From Chitinophaga horti (GTDB lineage Bacteria; Bacteroidota; Bacteroidia; Chitinophagales; Chitinophagaceae), in contig NZ_CP107006.1 of assembly GCF_022867795.2 (NCBI RefSeq), positions 558,001 through 622,000 of the forward strand: a stretch of DNA of 64,000 nucleotides, in the 5' to 3' direction. Position numbers and translations under genes: made by a program. Each line of letters opens with the position of its first letter. Positions within the stretch are counted from its first letter, which is position 1. The notes under the pieces are model-generated. The model saw only the letters and a list, made by a program, of their open reading frames with translations. It was not told the origin of the DNA and searched no databases. Positions 43,928 to 52,825 of the stretch are shown piece after piece.

Positions 43928-44566
43928 TTAATCTTTATTCTTGAAGTCGCCCCGCTTCCAGGACTGTATAAACTGTGCCCATGCCAGCGGGTTGAAGATG
44001 TTTTGCGGCGGCACCTGGCCGGCGTAGTACAGCGATTGCTGTTGTTTCTTCATGTAGGAATTATATGCTTCACCGCCATCTGCAGGCGTAACACGTTGCA
44101 GCGCGCGTAAGTGGTTGGCCTCGGTGTTTTTACGGGCGATCTCGTATTGATCGTTCGGAATATCCATGCTGACGAACATTTTCTCAAACTCTTCCCGGGT
44201 GGGGTAAGGTTTGATGATCGTTACCGGCAGATAGGTGGTATCCTCTACGAGCAGCTGGATCATAGAAAAGTTATTGCCTCTCAGGTCAGGCGGGATTTTA
44301 TATTCTTTTTTACGGAAACCTACCGCACTAAAGGAAAGTGTATCGCCTTTAAATGCTACGATGGAAAAAATACCCTGGCTATTGGAGATCGTACCGCGGT
44401 TTTGCCCGCGAACAAGAATACTTACTGCCGGAATGGCACGAAGACTATCGGCCGTCATCGTTACCCCAGAGATCTGTATCACGCTGTCTTTGAACGCAGT
44501 GAGCTGAGCTTTAAGTAAAAATGGCAGGCATAGCAGTGCAACAAGTATGTAGATTTTTTTGATCAT
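43928..44566 (-). CDS. Secreted CarboxypepD_reg-like domain protein
   Basis: 212 residues from ATG 44566 (MIKKIYILVALLCLPFLLKAQ, signal peptide); the ATG at 44605 gives an unusual N-terminus. A carboxypeptidase-regulatory-like beta-sandwich follows (ISGVTMTADSLRAIPAVSI, GTISNSQGIFSIVAFKGDTL, FSAVGFRKKEYKI), the same kind of domain as at the front of SusC proteins. The C-terminal 90 residues are helical (MKKQQQSLYYAGQVPP). Exported, function unknown; conserved alone in Bacteroidota. Confidence 0.82.
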   Translation of the reverse strand: MIKKIYILVALLCLPFLLKAQLTAFKDSVIQISGVTMTADSLRAIPAVSILVRGQNRGTISNSQGIFSIVAFKGDTLSFSAVGFRKKEYKIPPDLRGNNFSMIQLLVEDTTYLPVTIIKPYPTREEFEKMFVSMDIPNDQYEIARKNTEANHLRALQRVTPADGGEAYNSYMKKQQQSLYYAGQVPPQNIFNPLAWAQFIQSWKRGDFKNKD

Positions 44567-44611
44567 GCGTCCGACGAAGATAAACAGCATCAAATTAAAC
44601 ATCAATTAGGT

Positions 44612-44619
44612 TAACTTTG
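44612..44619 (+). promoter_or_regulatory. -7 promoter box of the Mrp gene
   Basis: TAACTTTG fits TAnnTTTG, 30 nt before the ATG at 44650. Confidence 0.42.
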
Positions 44620-44649
44620 CAGAACGGAACTCATTTTTAACAACAATTT

Positions 44650-45747
44650 ATGATGACGAAAGAGCAGATAATTCACGCCCTGAGCCATGTTGAGGAGCCT
44701 GACCTGGGAAAAGACCTGGTGACGCTTAACATGGTGAAGGACATAGAGATAGATGGCGAAAAAGTAAGTTTCACGGTAGTGCTCACCACACCTGCCTGCC
44801 CGTTAAAGGACCTGATCCGTAACGCCTGTATCAACGCGGTAAAACACTTTGTAAATAAGGAAGCGGTAGTAACCGTTAACATGACCGCCAACGTAAACTC
44901 CACCCGTAAAGACGCGAAAACCGTGTTGCCCGGCGTGAAAAACGTAATTATGGTGGCTTCCGGTAAAGGAGGGGTAGGTAAATCTACCGTAGCGGCTAAC
45001 CTGGCAATTTCGCTCGCCCAGGGTGGTGCGGAAGTAGGTTTGATGGATGCCGACATTTACGGCCCATCTGTACCCATTATGTTCGGCGTACGCGGCGAAC
45101 GCCCGATGATGGTTTCGGTAGATGGTAAAGGTAAGATCGCTCCCATGGAGAAGTTTGGGATCAAGTTTATGTCTATCGGCCTGCTGGTAGATGAAAAACA
45201 AGCCATCGTATGGCGCGGCCCCATGCTGAGCAGCGCTTTGCGCCAGTTCGTAACCGACGTACACTGGGGCGACCTCGATTACCTCATCATCGACATGCCG
45301 CCCGGCACCGGCGACGTGCAGCTTACACTGGTACAAACCGTTCCGGTAACAGGCGCTGTAATCGTCACTACGCCACAGGAAGTGGCCCTGGCAGATGCGA
45401 AGAAAGGTATTGCGATGTTTGCCAGCCCCGCGATCAATGTACCGGTAATTGGCCTGGTAGAGAATATGGCTTATTTCACACCGAAAGAACTGCCGGACAA
45501 TAAATACTATATTTTCGGCCGCGAAGGTGGTAAACGCCTCGCCAGCGAACTGGATATTCCATTTCTCGGACAAATTCCGCTGGTACAGGGCATCCGCGAA
45601 GGTGGTGACTACGGTCAGCCGGCGATCACCGGCGATGACGAGATCACTAAAAAAGCATTTATCGACTTTGCCGGTGCTACTGCGCGCGGCATCGCGATGA
45701 GGAATGCGAACCTTGCGCCTACGAAGATCGTAGAGGTGATGGTGTAG
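44650..45747 (+). CDS. mrp: Mrp/NBP35 family Fe-S cluster carrier ATPase
   Basis: 365 residues: an N-terminal MIP18/DUF59 domain (about 1-90, IIHALSHVEEPDLGKDLVTL with TTPACPLKD), then a P-loop ATPase with the deviant Walker A SGKGGVGKST and LIIDMPPGTGDV. It binds and transfers [4Fe-4S] clusters to apoproteins in the cytosol. A CxxC-type cysteine pair near the C-terminus, present in many ApbC/NBP35 proteins, is not visible here. After its stop comes repeat copy 2. Confidence 0.93.
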   Translation: MMTKEQIIHALSHVEEPDLGKDLVTLNMVKDIEIDGEKVSFTVVLTTPACPLKDLIRNACINAVKHFVNKEAVVTVNMTANVNSTRKDAKTVLPGVKNVIMVASGKGGVGKSTVAANLAISLAQGGAEVGLMDADIYGPSVPIMFGVRGERPMMVSVDGKGKIAPMEKFGIKFMSIGLLVDEKQAIVWRGPMLSSALRQFVTDVHWGDLDYLIIDMPPGTGDVQLTLVQTVPVTGAVIVTTPQEVALADAKKGIAMFASPAINVPVIGLVENMAYFTPKELPDNKYYIFGREGGKRLASELDIPFLGQIPLVQGIREGGDYGQPAITGDDEITKKAFIDFAGATARGIAMRNANLAPTKIVEVMV

Positions 45748-45836
45748 CAGACGCGCCTTTGTTGACCTTGTTCATCGGGTAATGCGTTCGCGCGTAAAAG
45801 TGATGAGAAAAGCTGATTTGTAAGCCCGCGGCTGAA

Positions 45837-45865
45837 GTGTGCGACGCAACGGCGGCTGAACAGCG
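45837..45865 (+). repeat. GTGTGCGACGCAA repeat, copy 2
   Basis: 29 bases, GTGTGCGACGCAACGGCGG then CTGAACAGCG, differing from copy 3 at 57532 at only two positions. It lies 89 bp after the Mrp stop, in non-coding DNA. Confidence 0.8.
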
Positions 45866-45899
45866 GGTTACAGACGGGCTCATAATAAAAGCAATCAGG

Positions 45900-45945
45900 A
45901 GAGGTGTATATACCGTTCAGCATATGGCGCGGTGTATACACCTCT
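45900..45945. promoter_or_regulatory. 11-bp inverted repeat upstream of the PaiB-like gene
   Basis: AGAGGTGTATA (45900-45910) and TATACACCTCT (45935-45945) are perfect complements separated by 24 bp. The right arm ends 8 bp before the -7 box. It could be an operator, or, followed by TTCTTTAATAATTTT, a terminator for mrp. Confidence 0.4.
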
Positions 45946-45953
45946 TTCTTTAA

Positions 45954-45961
45954 TAATTTTG
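45954..45961 (+). promoter_or_regulatory. -7 box immediately before the PaiB-like ATG
   Basis: TAATTTTG fits TAnnTTTG and ends 4 nt before the ATG at 45966, which would give a leaderless mRNA. Confidence 0.4.
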
Positions 45962-45965
45962 CGCT

Positions 45966-46586
45966 ATGTATACTCCAAAAAAATACCAGGAAACAGACTG
46001 GCAACTGATTTCCGGCTTTGTACGGGAGAACAGTTTTGGTATGCTGGTGAGTGTGCTGGACGGTCGGCCCGCGGGTACCCACCTGCCGCTTGAGCTGCAG
46101 GAGAAAATGCCCGGTGAATGGGTGCTGGAAGGGCACCTTTCTGCCGCTAATCCCCAACGGCACACGTTTGCGAGCGGGCAACCCTTCCTGGCTGTGTTTA
46201 CCGCTGCACACAGCTATATTTCGTCTTCCTGGTACGAAAAAGAAAAGATCCCCACCTGGAATTATATGGCCGTGCATATTTACGGCCAACTGCGCATACA
46301 GACCGAATCGGAATTACGCGCGTCGCTGGAGCGGCTAATGGATACCTACGAAGCTGCATCCCGTTGCCCGGTGCATATTTCGGACGTAGATCCAATCGAG
46401 CTACAGAAGAATATAAAAGGGATTGTGGGGTTTGAACTGAAAGTGGAAGAAGTGCAAAGCACCTTTAAACTGAGCCAGAACCGGCACGATGCCGATTACT
46501 TTTCTGTGGTGACCCACCTGAAAGCCAAGGGTGACGAGCATTCGCGCCGAATTGCCGAAGAAATGGAGAACCGGCGCCCACAGTAA
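45966..46586 (+). CDS. PaiB-like FMN-binding protein
   Basis: 206 residues, PaiB/FMN-binding split-barrel family. MYTPKKYQETDWQLI is the conserved opening, and GTHLPLELQEK, GHLSAANPQ, YISSSWYEKEKIPTWNYMAV and KLSQNRHDADY are family motifs. Bacillus PaiB is named a negative transcriptional regulator of sporulation and protease genes, but most homologues are only known to bind flavin and may act on small molecules. No DNA-binding domain is visible here. Monocistronic, with an inverted repeat and a promoter box right in front. Confidence 0.9.
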   Translation: MYTPKKYQETDWQLISGFVRENSFGMLVSVLDGRPAGTHLPLELQEKMPGEWVLEGHLSAANPQRHTFASGQPFLAVFTAAHSYISSSWYEKEKIPTWNYMAVHIYGQLRIQTESELRASLERLMDTYEAASRCPVHISDVDPIELQKNIKGIVGFELKVEEVQSTFKLSQNRHDADYFSVVTHLKAKGDEHSRRIAEEMENRRPQ

Positions 46587-46591
46587 ACAAA

Positions 46592-46615
46592 CAGGCCGGC
46601 ATGGGAGCCGGCCTG
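46592..46615. terminator. Hairpin between the PaiB-like gene and the oxidoreductase gene
   Basis: CAGGCCGGC and GCCGGCCTG form a 9-bp stem with a 6-nt loop. On the minus strand TTTGTTTACTG follows; it serves the convergent genes. Confidence 0.75.
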
Positions 46616-46639
46616 CGTTAGTTCTCAAGGATGTGGCAT

Positions 46640-48001
46640 TTATAAGGTAAAGACTTTTCCACCCACCATTACATCTTGTTTCGCTTCGTCGAAGGTCGCC
46701 TTCATACCGGTGCGGTATGCCGCATTACCCATGATGAGCGCGATGGAGTGAGAGTAGGCCGCTTCGATAGGCGCGTTTGTTTCCTTACGGTCACGTACAC
46801 ACTGCATCCAGTTGCGCATGTGTGAGTAAGTAAGCGGATCGCCGCCGGTATTGGCCGACGTAGCAGCCGCTTCACCATCCAGTGACATCGCAGGCAGCAG
46901 GTTTGCATGCAGTCCCATCGCCTTGCCTTCATTTTCTGTCATACCGCCGGTGGGTGATATTTTATTGGTGCTCATGTCAATCATGCCGCCGTTAGAGAAA
47001 TACAGCTCTTTTGTGCCGCCAGCCGAGTTGTGGAAGCGGGAGCTGTACATCACCTGGAAGCCGTTGTTCGGATCGTTCGCCGGACCGTAATCAAATACAG
47101 CCGTTAACGTATCCGGGTTGGTACGGCCATCTTTCCACTGGTAGATGCCGCCGTTAGCTACCGCGCTGCGCGGATGTTTGAGGCCCGAGAACCAATGTAC
47201 CGTATCGATCTGGTGTGTCATCCACTGACCGAAAATGCCGGAGGAGTATGGCCAGAACAGGCGGTACTCCAGGTATTTACGTGGGTCCCAGTTATCTTTC
47301 GGCCTGTTTACGAGGAAGCGTTTCCAGTCAACGTCCGATTCGCGGATGTCCTTCACCAGGGCGGGACGTCTCCAGCGGCCCGGCTGGTTTACGTTCCAGG
47401 TCATTTCCACCATAGTGATATTACCAAACTTACCTTCTTTAATAAATTTGGCAGCGGCGTGGTAACCAGGGCCGCTACGGCGCTGTGTACCTACCTGGAA
47501 TATCTTTTTAGACGCTTTCACGGCTTTCAACGCAGCACGTGCATCGCCCATCGTTTCTGCAAAAGGCTTTTCGCAGTATACGTCACAGTTAGCGGTAACC
47601 GCCTCAATTGTATGGTAAGCGTGCTGGAAGTCCGCGGTAGCAATGATTACAGCATCGATATCCTTATTGCGATACAGCTCGTCGTTATTGGCATAAGCAG
47701 TTACATCGTGGCCCAGTTTGCCGGAAAGCACCTTTTTACCTTCGTCCCGACGACGGTTCCAGATGTCGGACACGCCGATGATATCGAAGTTGAGTTCCTG
47801 GCGATTGGCGAGGAAGGTAGGCATGAGTGCCTCCCGGAAGCGGTCGGAAAAGCCGACTACGCCTACGTTCACACGGTCGTTGGAGCCCATAATACGGGCA
47901 TAGCTGCTGGCGGGTAGTCCCATCGCACTGATAGCAACTCCCGCACCACCCAAAACAGACTGTTTCAGAAATGCACGGCGGGATTTAGTGGAATGCGTCA
48001 T
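46640..48001 (-). CDS. Gfo/Idh/MocA family oxidoreductase with Tat signal
   Basis: 453 residues from ATG 48001 (MTHSTKSRRAFLKQ). SRRAFLKQSVLGGAG is a twin-arginine signal, so the protein is exported folded, with its NAD(P) cofactor. The Rossmann domain (VNVGVVGFSDRFREAL) is followed by EKPFAETMGDA, with the catalytic-type Lys-Pro, and the C-terminal alpha/beta domain. WMTHQIDTVHWFSG resembles members acting on glycosides. The neighbouring TIM-barrel isomerase overlaps the upstream side by only a few bases, so the two form an operon, probably for a sugar or inositol derivative. Confidence 0.88.
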   Translation of the reverse strand: MTHSTKSRRAFLKQSVLGGAGVAISAMGLPASSYARIMGSNDRVNVGVVGFSDRFREALMPTFLANRQELNFDIIGVSDIWNRRRDEGKKVLSGKLGHDVTAYANNDELYRNKDIDAVIIATADFQHAYHTIEAVTANCDVYCEKPFAETMGDARAALKAVKASKKIFQVGTQRRSGPGYHAAAKFIKEGKFGNITMVEMTWNVNQPGRWRRPALVKDIRESDVDWKRFLVNRPKDNWDPRKYLEYRLFWPYSSGIFGQWMTHQIDTVHWFSGLKHPRSAVANGGIYQWKDGRTNPDTLTAVFDYGPANDPNNGFQVMYSSRFHNSAGGTKELYFSNGGMIDMSTNKISPTGGMTENEGKAMGLHANLLPAMSLDGEAAATSANTGGDPLTYSHMRNWMQCVRDRKETNAPIEAAYSHSIALIMGNAAYRTGMKATFDEAKQDVMVGGKVFTL

Positions 48002-48006
48002 AAAAT

Positions 48007-48867
48007 TCAAGGTTTTGTATTGTAAGCTTGGTTTAACTGAGTAACGAGATATTCACGCGCGGCCAAAGCCTGCGTGGGCAAGTCTTTCCAACGGCATTCG
48101 ATGCTGAGGAGGCCCTTGTAATTGATCTCCTTTAATGCTTCGAAGTAGGGTACGAAATTCTCCTGGTTCGTACCCGGAACGGCGCGGCCTTCTTTTTCGG
48201 CAATGTGGCAATGCACCAGGTTTTTACGCGCATTGATGATGCTTTCCGGCGACTCGTTTTCCATCAGCATATGATAGATGTCGGCCGTTAGTTTGAAGTT
48301 TTTATGATTAATACGCGTAGCCAGTTCATTTGCAAAGGCTAAAGTAGTAATGAAATTATCTTCTGTCTTATTCAGACTCTCCATTGCGATGGTGATATCG
48401 TGTTTTTTTGCTACCTCGGCCATTTTGCGACCGATGTATACAAATTCTTCGATGGCTTTGTTGCGGTCATAACCCTCCGGCAGCCTGCGGGAGGCGGAGC
48501 TGCCCAGTACGATGATATTTACACCGGCTTGTTTGGCATGGCGGAACACGGTATCCACATAACCTACTACCCAGGCTTCGTTTACATGCGGACCAATGAG
48601 CATGAGGCCGGGCGGAAGGAAGGAGTTAGCTGCTTTTACCGGGCGGCGCGTCTTTTTCAGCTTTGCGAGGTTTTTAGCGAAGGCGCTGTCGGACATATGA
48701 AACAGTTTCCGGGTATTTTCTTCAATATAATCGTAGCCAGTGGCGGCCAGCAGACTGTCGTTATCCATGGAAGTGTTCACGCCGATACGTATCGGCAGCT
48801 TTTGTGCATTCGATTGCACTACGCTTGCAATCAGGAGGAATGTAACCAGGTATAATGTCTTTTTCAT
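48007..48867 (-). CDS. Secreted sugar phosphate isomerase/epimerase-like TIM-barrel protein
   Basis: 286 residues from ATG 48867 (MKKTLYLVTFLLIASVVQSNAQ, signal peptide); the frame can start at 48930, but that N-terminus is less natural. AP endonuclease 2-like TIM barrel: DYIEENTRKLF, INIIVLGSS-like strand, TIAMESLNKTEDNF, LTADIYHMLM and HCHIAEKEGRAVPG carry the metal-binding Glu, Asp and His positions. These enzymes isomerise or epimerise sugars, or cleave modified glycosides. It precedes the Gfo/Idh/MocA gene by 5 bp, a common pairing in Bacteroidota. Confidence 0.86.
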   Translation of the reverse strand: MKKTLYLVTFLLIASVVQSNAQKLPIRIGVNTSMDNDSLLAATGYDYIEENTRKLFHMSDSAFAKNLAKLKKTRRPVKAANSFLPPGLMLIGPHVNEAWVVGYVDTVFRHAKQAGVNIIVLGSSASRRLPEGYDRNKAIEEFVYIGRKMAEVAKKHDITIAMESLNKTEDNFITTLAFANELATRINHKNFKLTADIYHMLMENESPESIINARKNLVHCHIAEKEGRAVPGTNQENFVPYFEALKEINYKGLLSIECRWKDLPTQALAAREYLVTQLNQAYNTKP

Positions 48868-49006
48868 CAACGGGAACCAGTTTTTTATCAGAGGAAGGAC
48901 AAAAATTAAGAACTTAATTCGGAAATTCAAAATTCCCGGTTTGGAAAAAATGGTAGAACTTTAAAAGGAGGGTGAATCAACCGAATATTACCGTCAACTA
49001 TTTCAC

Positions 49007-49014
49007 TAACTTTG
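49007..49014 (+). promoter_or_regulatory. -7 promoter box of pyrF
   Basis: TAACTTTG fits TAnnTTTG, 19 nt before the ATG at 49034. Confidence 0.45.
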
Positions 49015-49033
49015 CGCCCCTAACAATAATTAT

Positions 49034-49843
49034 ATGAACAGACAGGAACTGGTGAACTTAATCCGGGAACGGAAATCGTATTTGTGCGTTGGTCTCGATA
49101 CCGATATTCAGAAAATCCCCAAGCATTTGCTGTCGCTCCCGGACCCGATCTTTGCTTTTAACAAGGCGATCATCGATGCCACAAAAGACCTGTGTGTGTC
49201 TTACAAGATCAATACTGCCTTTTACGAGTGCCAGGGCATTCGTGGCTGGGAAAGCCTGCAACGTACGGTGGAGTATATACCGAAAGGCATTTTTACCATT
49301 GCAGATGCGAAGCGCGGTGATATCGGCAACACATCTACCTATTACGCTAAAACTTTCTTCGATACCTATGGGTTTGATTCTGTGACGGTTGCGCCTTATA
49401 TGGGCCGCGATAGCGTGACGCCGTTCCTCGGTTTTTCAGAGAAGTGGGCGATCGTACTGGGACTCACCTCTAACGAAGGCAGCCAGGATTTTCAGCAACT
49501 ACAGACTTCCGAAGGACTTTTATATGAACAGGTGATGAAAACCACCGCCAGCTGGGGCAGCCCGGATAATATGATGTTCGTAGTAGGTGCTACCCAGGCA
49601 GATTCTATTGCTGCTATCCGCCGCATACTGCCGGATCACTTCTTTCTGGTGCCAGGAGTAGGAGCCCAGGGCGGTAGTTTAAAAGAAATTTCAGAGAAAG
49701 GGTTGAATAAAGATGCCGGTTTGTTAGTGAACGCCAGCCGTGCGATCATTTATGCGGGTAACGACGAGCGTTTTGCAGAAGATGCGCGTGAAGCGGCAAA
49801 AGCTTACCAGGCGGAGATGGCAGAATACCTGTCGGCATTGTAG
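49034..49843 (+). CDS. pyrF: Orotidine 5'-phosphate decarboxylase, long (type 2) form
   Basis: 269 residues, the longer bacterial class. The catalytic DxKxxD is in FTIADAKRGDIGNTS, and CVGLDTDIQKIP opens the barrel; LVPGVGAQGGSLKE is the phosphate-binding strand. It converts OMP to UMP, the last step of pyrimidine synthesis. Monocistronic with a terminator. Confidence 0.96.
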   Translation: MNRQELVNLIRERKSYLCVGLDTDIQKIPKHLLSLPDPIFAFNKAIIDATKDLCVSYKINTAFYECQGIRGWESLQRTVEYIPKGIFTIADAKRGDIGNTSTYYAKTFFDTYGFDSVTVAPYMGRDSVTPFLGFSEKWAIVLGLTSNEGSQDFQQLQTSEGLLYEQVMKTTASWGSPDNMMFVVGATQADSIAAIRRILPDHFFLVPGVGAQGGSLKEISEKGLNKDAGLLVNASRAIIYAGNDERFAEDAREAAKAYQAEMAEYLSAL

Positions 49844-49866
49844 CCTTCAAATATTATTTGGACGAG

Positions 49867-49895
49867 AGGCACTCCGTACGGGGTGCCTTTTTTTG
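49867..49895 (+). terminator. Terminator of pyrF
   Basis: AGGCACTCC and GGGGTGCCT pair (one G-U) with a 4-nt loop, then TTTTTTT. Confidence 0.85.
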
Positions 49896-49936
49896 TAATA
49901 AGAAACGATATACAGTTACAGGATAGTGAGGTTGGC

Positions 49937-50365
49937 CTATTTAGTCTGGCCGTTGTTCATGGCGTACCAGCGTTTCAGCTCGTAGCTGTAAATACCGGTT
50001 GTAATGGCGGTGTCGCGTTGCATCAATTGATCTGCCTCCAGGCTGTCCATCGCGTTAAGGACAAAAATTTCCTGTAAGTCCGGGTTTTTGTCAGCAAATG
50101 GACCGGCGGCCAGCGCGTTGCCATTTAGCGTAAGTTGCTGAACCTGATGGAAATGTGCCTTAAGAATGCCATTGGTTTGTTGTGTGGTGAACGACTGGTT
50201 AGGGCCTTTCGTCAGCAACACCAGCCAGCATTGTTTAAACTGAGGTTGGGCAGAGCGTTTCGCTGGCTGGGACGAATTGATGGCTACCGAAGTGCGGGGC
50301 GGAACGACGGCCATTATCAGCACCATGAAGGAAAATAATAAAAACGCGGGTAGCAGTTTTGTCAT
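49937..50365 (-). CDS. Secreted YCII-domain protein
   Basis: 142 residues from ATG 50365 (MTKLLPAFLLFSFMVL, a signal peptide or anchor); a longer start at 50431 is less likely. The YCII-like ferredoxin-fold domain spans about 50-140: CWLVLLTKGPNQSF, FHQVQQLTLNGNALAAGPF, and DSLEADQLMQRDTAI near the end. YCII proteins are small dimers of uncertain enzymatic role. Function unknown. Confidence 0.78.
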   Translation of the reverse strand: MTKLLPAFLLFSFMVLIMAVVPPRTSVAINSSQPAKRSAQPQFKQCWLVLLTKGPNQSFTTQQTNGILKAHFHQVQQLTLNGNALAAGPFADKNPDLQEIFVLNAMDSLEADQLMQRDTAITTGIYSYELKRWYAMNNGQTK

Positions 50366-50517
50366 AGTTGATCTTTTGGTTCCGGGCCCGAAGGTAAACA
50401 GTTTCGCCATACTTGCGGACGTTTGCGGCATAATTTAGTATCTTGCTAATGGTGTGCCTGTGCTGAAATGTTTGACAGTGAAGGTTTTTAGCCCGAATAT
50501 ATAATTAAACGAAATAT

Positions 50518-51696
50518 ATGCGACAAGACCTGTTCCAATCGCCCGATTACTACCAGGTAGACGATCTGCTGTCAGAAGAACATAAGTTAGTCCGTGAGGC
50601 GGTGAGACAATGGGTGAAACAATCGCTCAGCCCGATCATCGAAGAACATTGCCAGCGCGCCGAGTTCCCGAAACATTTATTACCCGGATTAGGCAGTTTA
50701 GGCTGCTTCGGCCCCACTATTCCCACCGAATACGGCGGCGGCGGGCTGGACCAGATTGCGTACGGGCTCATGATGCAGGAGCTGGAGCGGGGGGATAGCG
50801 GGATACGTTCTACTGCTTCGGTACAGGGTTCGCTGGTGATGTACCCGATTTTGCAGTACGGCAGCGAGGAACAGAAACGTAAATATCTTCCTAAACTGGC
50901 TACGGGCGAGATGATGGGCTGCTTCGGCCTCACAGAGCCAGATTTCGGCTCCAACCCCGCCGGTATGCTTACTTACTTTGATGAAGACGGCGACCATATT
51001 ATCCTCAACGGCGCGAAGATGTGGATTTCCAATGCGCCCTTTGCAGATATAGCTATTGTGTGGGCCAAAGACCCCGATCGCAAAGTGCGTGGCGTGATTG
51101 TGGAGCGCGGCATGGAAGGCTTCTCGACCCCGGAAACAAAAGGTAAATGGAGCCTGCGGGCGAGCGCCACCGGCGAACTGGTGCTTGATAATGTACGCAT
51201 CCCTAAATCCAACATATTAGCGGAGGCCCGCGGGTTAAAGGCGCCGCTGTCCTGCCTGGACGCTGCCCGCTACGGCATTGCCTGGGGCGCTATCGGTGCG
51301 GCGATGGATTGTTACGACACGGCTTTACGTTATGCGCAGGAGCGGGTGCAGTTCGACAGGCCTATAGCGGGCTTCCAATTAACACAAAAGAAACTGGCCG
51401 AAATGGTGACCGAGATCACCAAGGCGCAGCTCATGAACTGGCGGTTAGGCGTGTTGAAGAACGAAAACAAAGCGCGTCCCGAACAGATATCCATGGCTAA
51501 ACGAAATGCCTGCGAAACCGCGTTGAAGATTGCACACGATGCCCGTCAGATACTGGGTGCCATGGGCATTGCGGGCGAGTATCCCATCATGCGGCACCTC
51601 ATGAACCTGGAGAGTGTGGTGACTTATGAAGGCACCCACGAAATTCATTTACTGATCACCGGTATGGATATTACCGGCCAAAATGCGTTTAAATAG
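50518..51696 (+). CDS. gcdH: Glutaryl-CoA dehydrogenase-type acyl-CoA dehydrogenase
   Basis: 392 residues, FAD flavoprotein of the acyl-CoA dehydrogenase family. Two features point to the glutaryl-CoA type: the arginine in SGIRSTASVQGSLVM, which binds the distal carboxylate, and the catalytic glutamate in TYEGTHEIH. GCFGLTEPDFGSNPAG and KMWISNAPFADI are FAD and substrate loops. It oxidises and decarboxylates glutaryl-CoA to crotonyl-CoA in lysine and tryptophan breakdown. ApbE follows with a 14-bp overlap, probably by chance of packing. Confidence 0.9.
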   Translation: MRQDLFQSPDYYQVDDLLSEEHKLVREAVRQWVKQSLSPIIEEHCQRAEFPKHLLPGLGSLGCFGPTIPTEYGGGGLDQIAYGLMMQELERGDSGIRSTASVQGSLVMYPILQYGSEEQKRKYLPKLATGEMMGCFGLTEPDFGSNPAGMLTYFDEDGDHIILNGAKMWISNAPFADIAIVWAKDPDRKVRGVIVERGMEGFSTPETKGKWSLRASATGELVLDNVRIPKSNILAEARGLKAPLSCLDAARYGIAWGAIGAAMDCYDTALRYAQERVQFDRPIAGFQLTQKKLAEMVTEITKAQLMNWRLGVLKNENKARPEQISMAKRNACETALKIAHDARQILGAMGIAGEYPIMRHLMNLESVVTYEGTHEIHLLITGMDITGQNAFK

Positions 51697-52696
51697 ACTG
51701 ATGTTCCGCGCTTTCCTTTTAATCGCCTGCCTGTGCGGCAGCCTGCACAGCCATAGCCAGCGACTAGTCACGTTCGAGGGTCAGGCACAGGGTACTTATT
51801 ACATTGTAAAATATCTTTCGGAGGATACTGTTTCGCTGCAACCACAGGTGACTGCCTTGTTCCGGGAGATCGATGCTTCGCTTTCGCTATGGCAGCCGGC
51901 ATCTTTGATCAACCGCTTTAACGAAAGCGAGCGTGGGGTGTTGATGGATGCGCATATGCGTACGGTGGTCAAACGTGCGCAGGAAGTGAGCAGGGCGACA
52001 AAGGGCGCATTCGATATTACCGTTAAGCCACTGGTAGATCTCTGGGGATTTGGGGTGATACGGCATCAGCGTAAGCCATCGGCCGATAGTATTCGTTACG
52101 CGCTGCAATTCACCGGTTACAAGCTTTTACAGGTGAAAGGCGATTCGTTGATAAAAAAGAAAGCGCAGGTGCAGATCGATGCAAATGGTGTGGCACAAGG
52201 GTATACAACAGATTGTGTGGCTCGTTTGCTGGAAAGCTGTGGAATTGCGAATTACCTGGTAGATGTGGGAGGGGAGCTGCGTGCCAAGGGTGTGAATGCC
52301 CGCGGTAATAGCTGGAGTGTGGGCATCGAACGCCCGTCCGGCGCAGCCGCCCGTCCGCAACAGGCACTCCTGTACCTCGCGCAAAAATCCATTGCGACCA
52401 GTGGCAACTACCGCCGCTTTTTCGATGAGGGCAAAACAAGATATGCGCACACGATCGATCCCAAAACGGGTATTGCGTTGCATAGTAACGTGATCAGTGT
52501 AACAGTGGTGGCCGACGATTGCATCACTTCCGACGCATTTGATAATGCATTGATGCTCTGGGGGCCGGAGAAGGGGTTGAAGTTTATTCGCCAACACCCG
52601 GAACTACGTCTTGAAGCGGCTTACATCTTCACCAAAAAAAAGGGCGAAACGAAAGAAGCGTATTCGCCCGGTTTCCTGGAGATGATGAAAAAATAA
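51683..52696 (+). CDS. apbE: FAD:protein FMN transferase (ApbE)
   Basis: 337 residues (start ATG 51683, overlapping gcdH, or ATG 51701) with a signal peptide (FRAFLLIACLCGSLHSHSQ). It attaches FMN to Thr/Ser of target proteins in the periplasm, for example in the Na+-pumping NADH:quinone oxidoreductase. Family motifs: AQGTYYIVKY, DINANGVAQGYTTD-like DANGVAQGY, VDVGGELRAKG, IATSGNYRRFF and HTIDPKTG. Target flavoproteins are not in this window. Confidence 0.94.
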   Translation: MRLNRLMFRAFLLIACLCGSLHSHSQRLVTFEGQAQGTYYIVKYLSEDTVSLQPQVTALFREIDASLSLWQPASLINRFNESERGVLMDAHMRTVVKRAQEVSRATKGAFDITVKPLVDLWGFGVIRHQRKPSADSIRYALQFTGYKLLQVKGDSLIKKKAQVQIDANGVAQGYTTDCVARLLESCGIANYLVDVGGELRAKGVNARGNSWSVGIERPSGAAARPQQALLYLAQKSIATSGNYRRFFDEGKTRYAHTIDPKTGIALHSNVISVTVVADDCITSDAFDNALMLWGPEKGLKFIRQHPELRLEAAYIFTKKKGETKEAYSPGFLEMMKK

Positions 52697-52746
52697 GCGC
52701 AATGTAATGTAAAAAATGAGGTCACTCTCATGCGATGAAAAAATGA

Positions 52747-52775
52747 GGCCGCCCCTTTTCGGGAGCGGCCTTCCG
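52747..52775 (-). terminator. Hairpin downstream of the outer-membrane barrel gene
   Basis: AGGCCGC and GCGGCCT pair, with extra C-G pairs in the loop; on the minus strand CATTTTTTCAT follows. It lies between the convergent apbE and barrel genes. Confidence 0.65.
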
Positions 52776-52825
52776 CCATTCTCACACTTCACTATTGGAA
52801 AACAGTCCTGTGTATGCTAAGTTTT

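Noticed and set aside
52604-52792. Minus-strand 62-residue frame after apbE
   Set aside because: It lies over the apbE 3' end and a terminator, and has no protein-like features.
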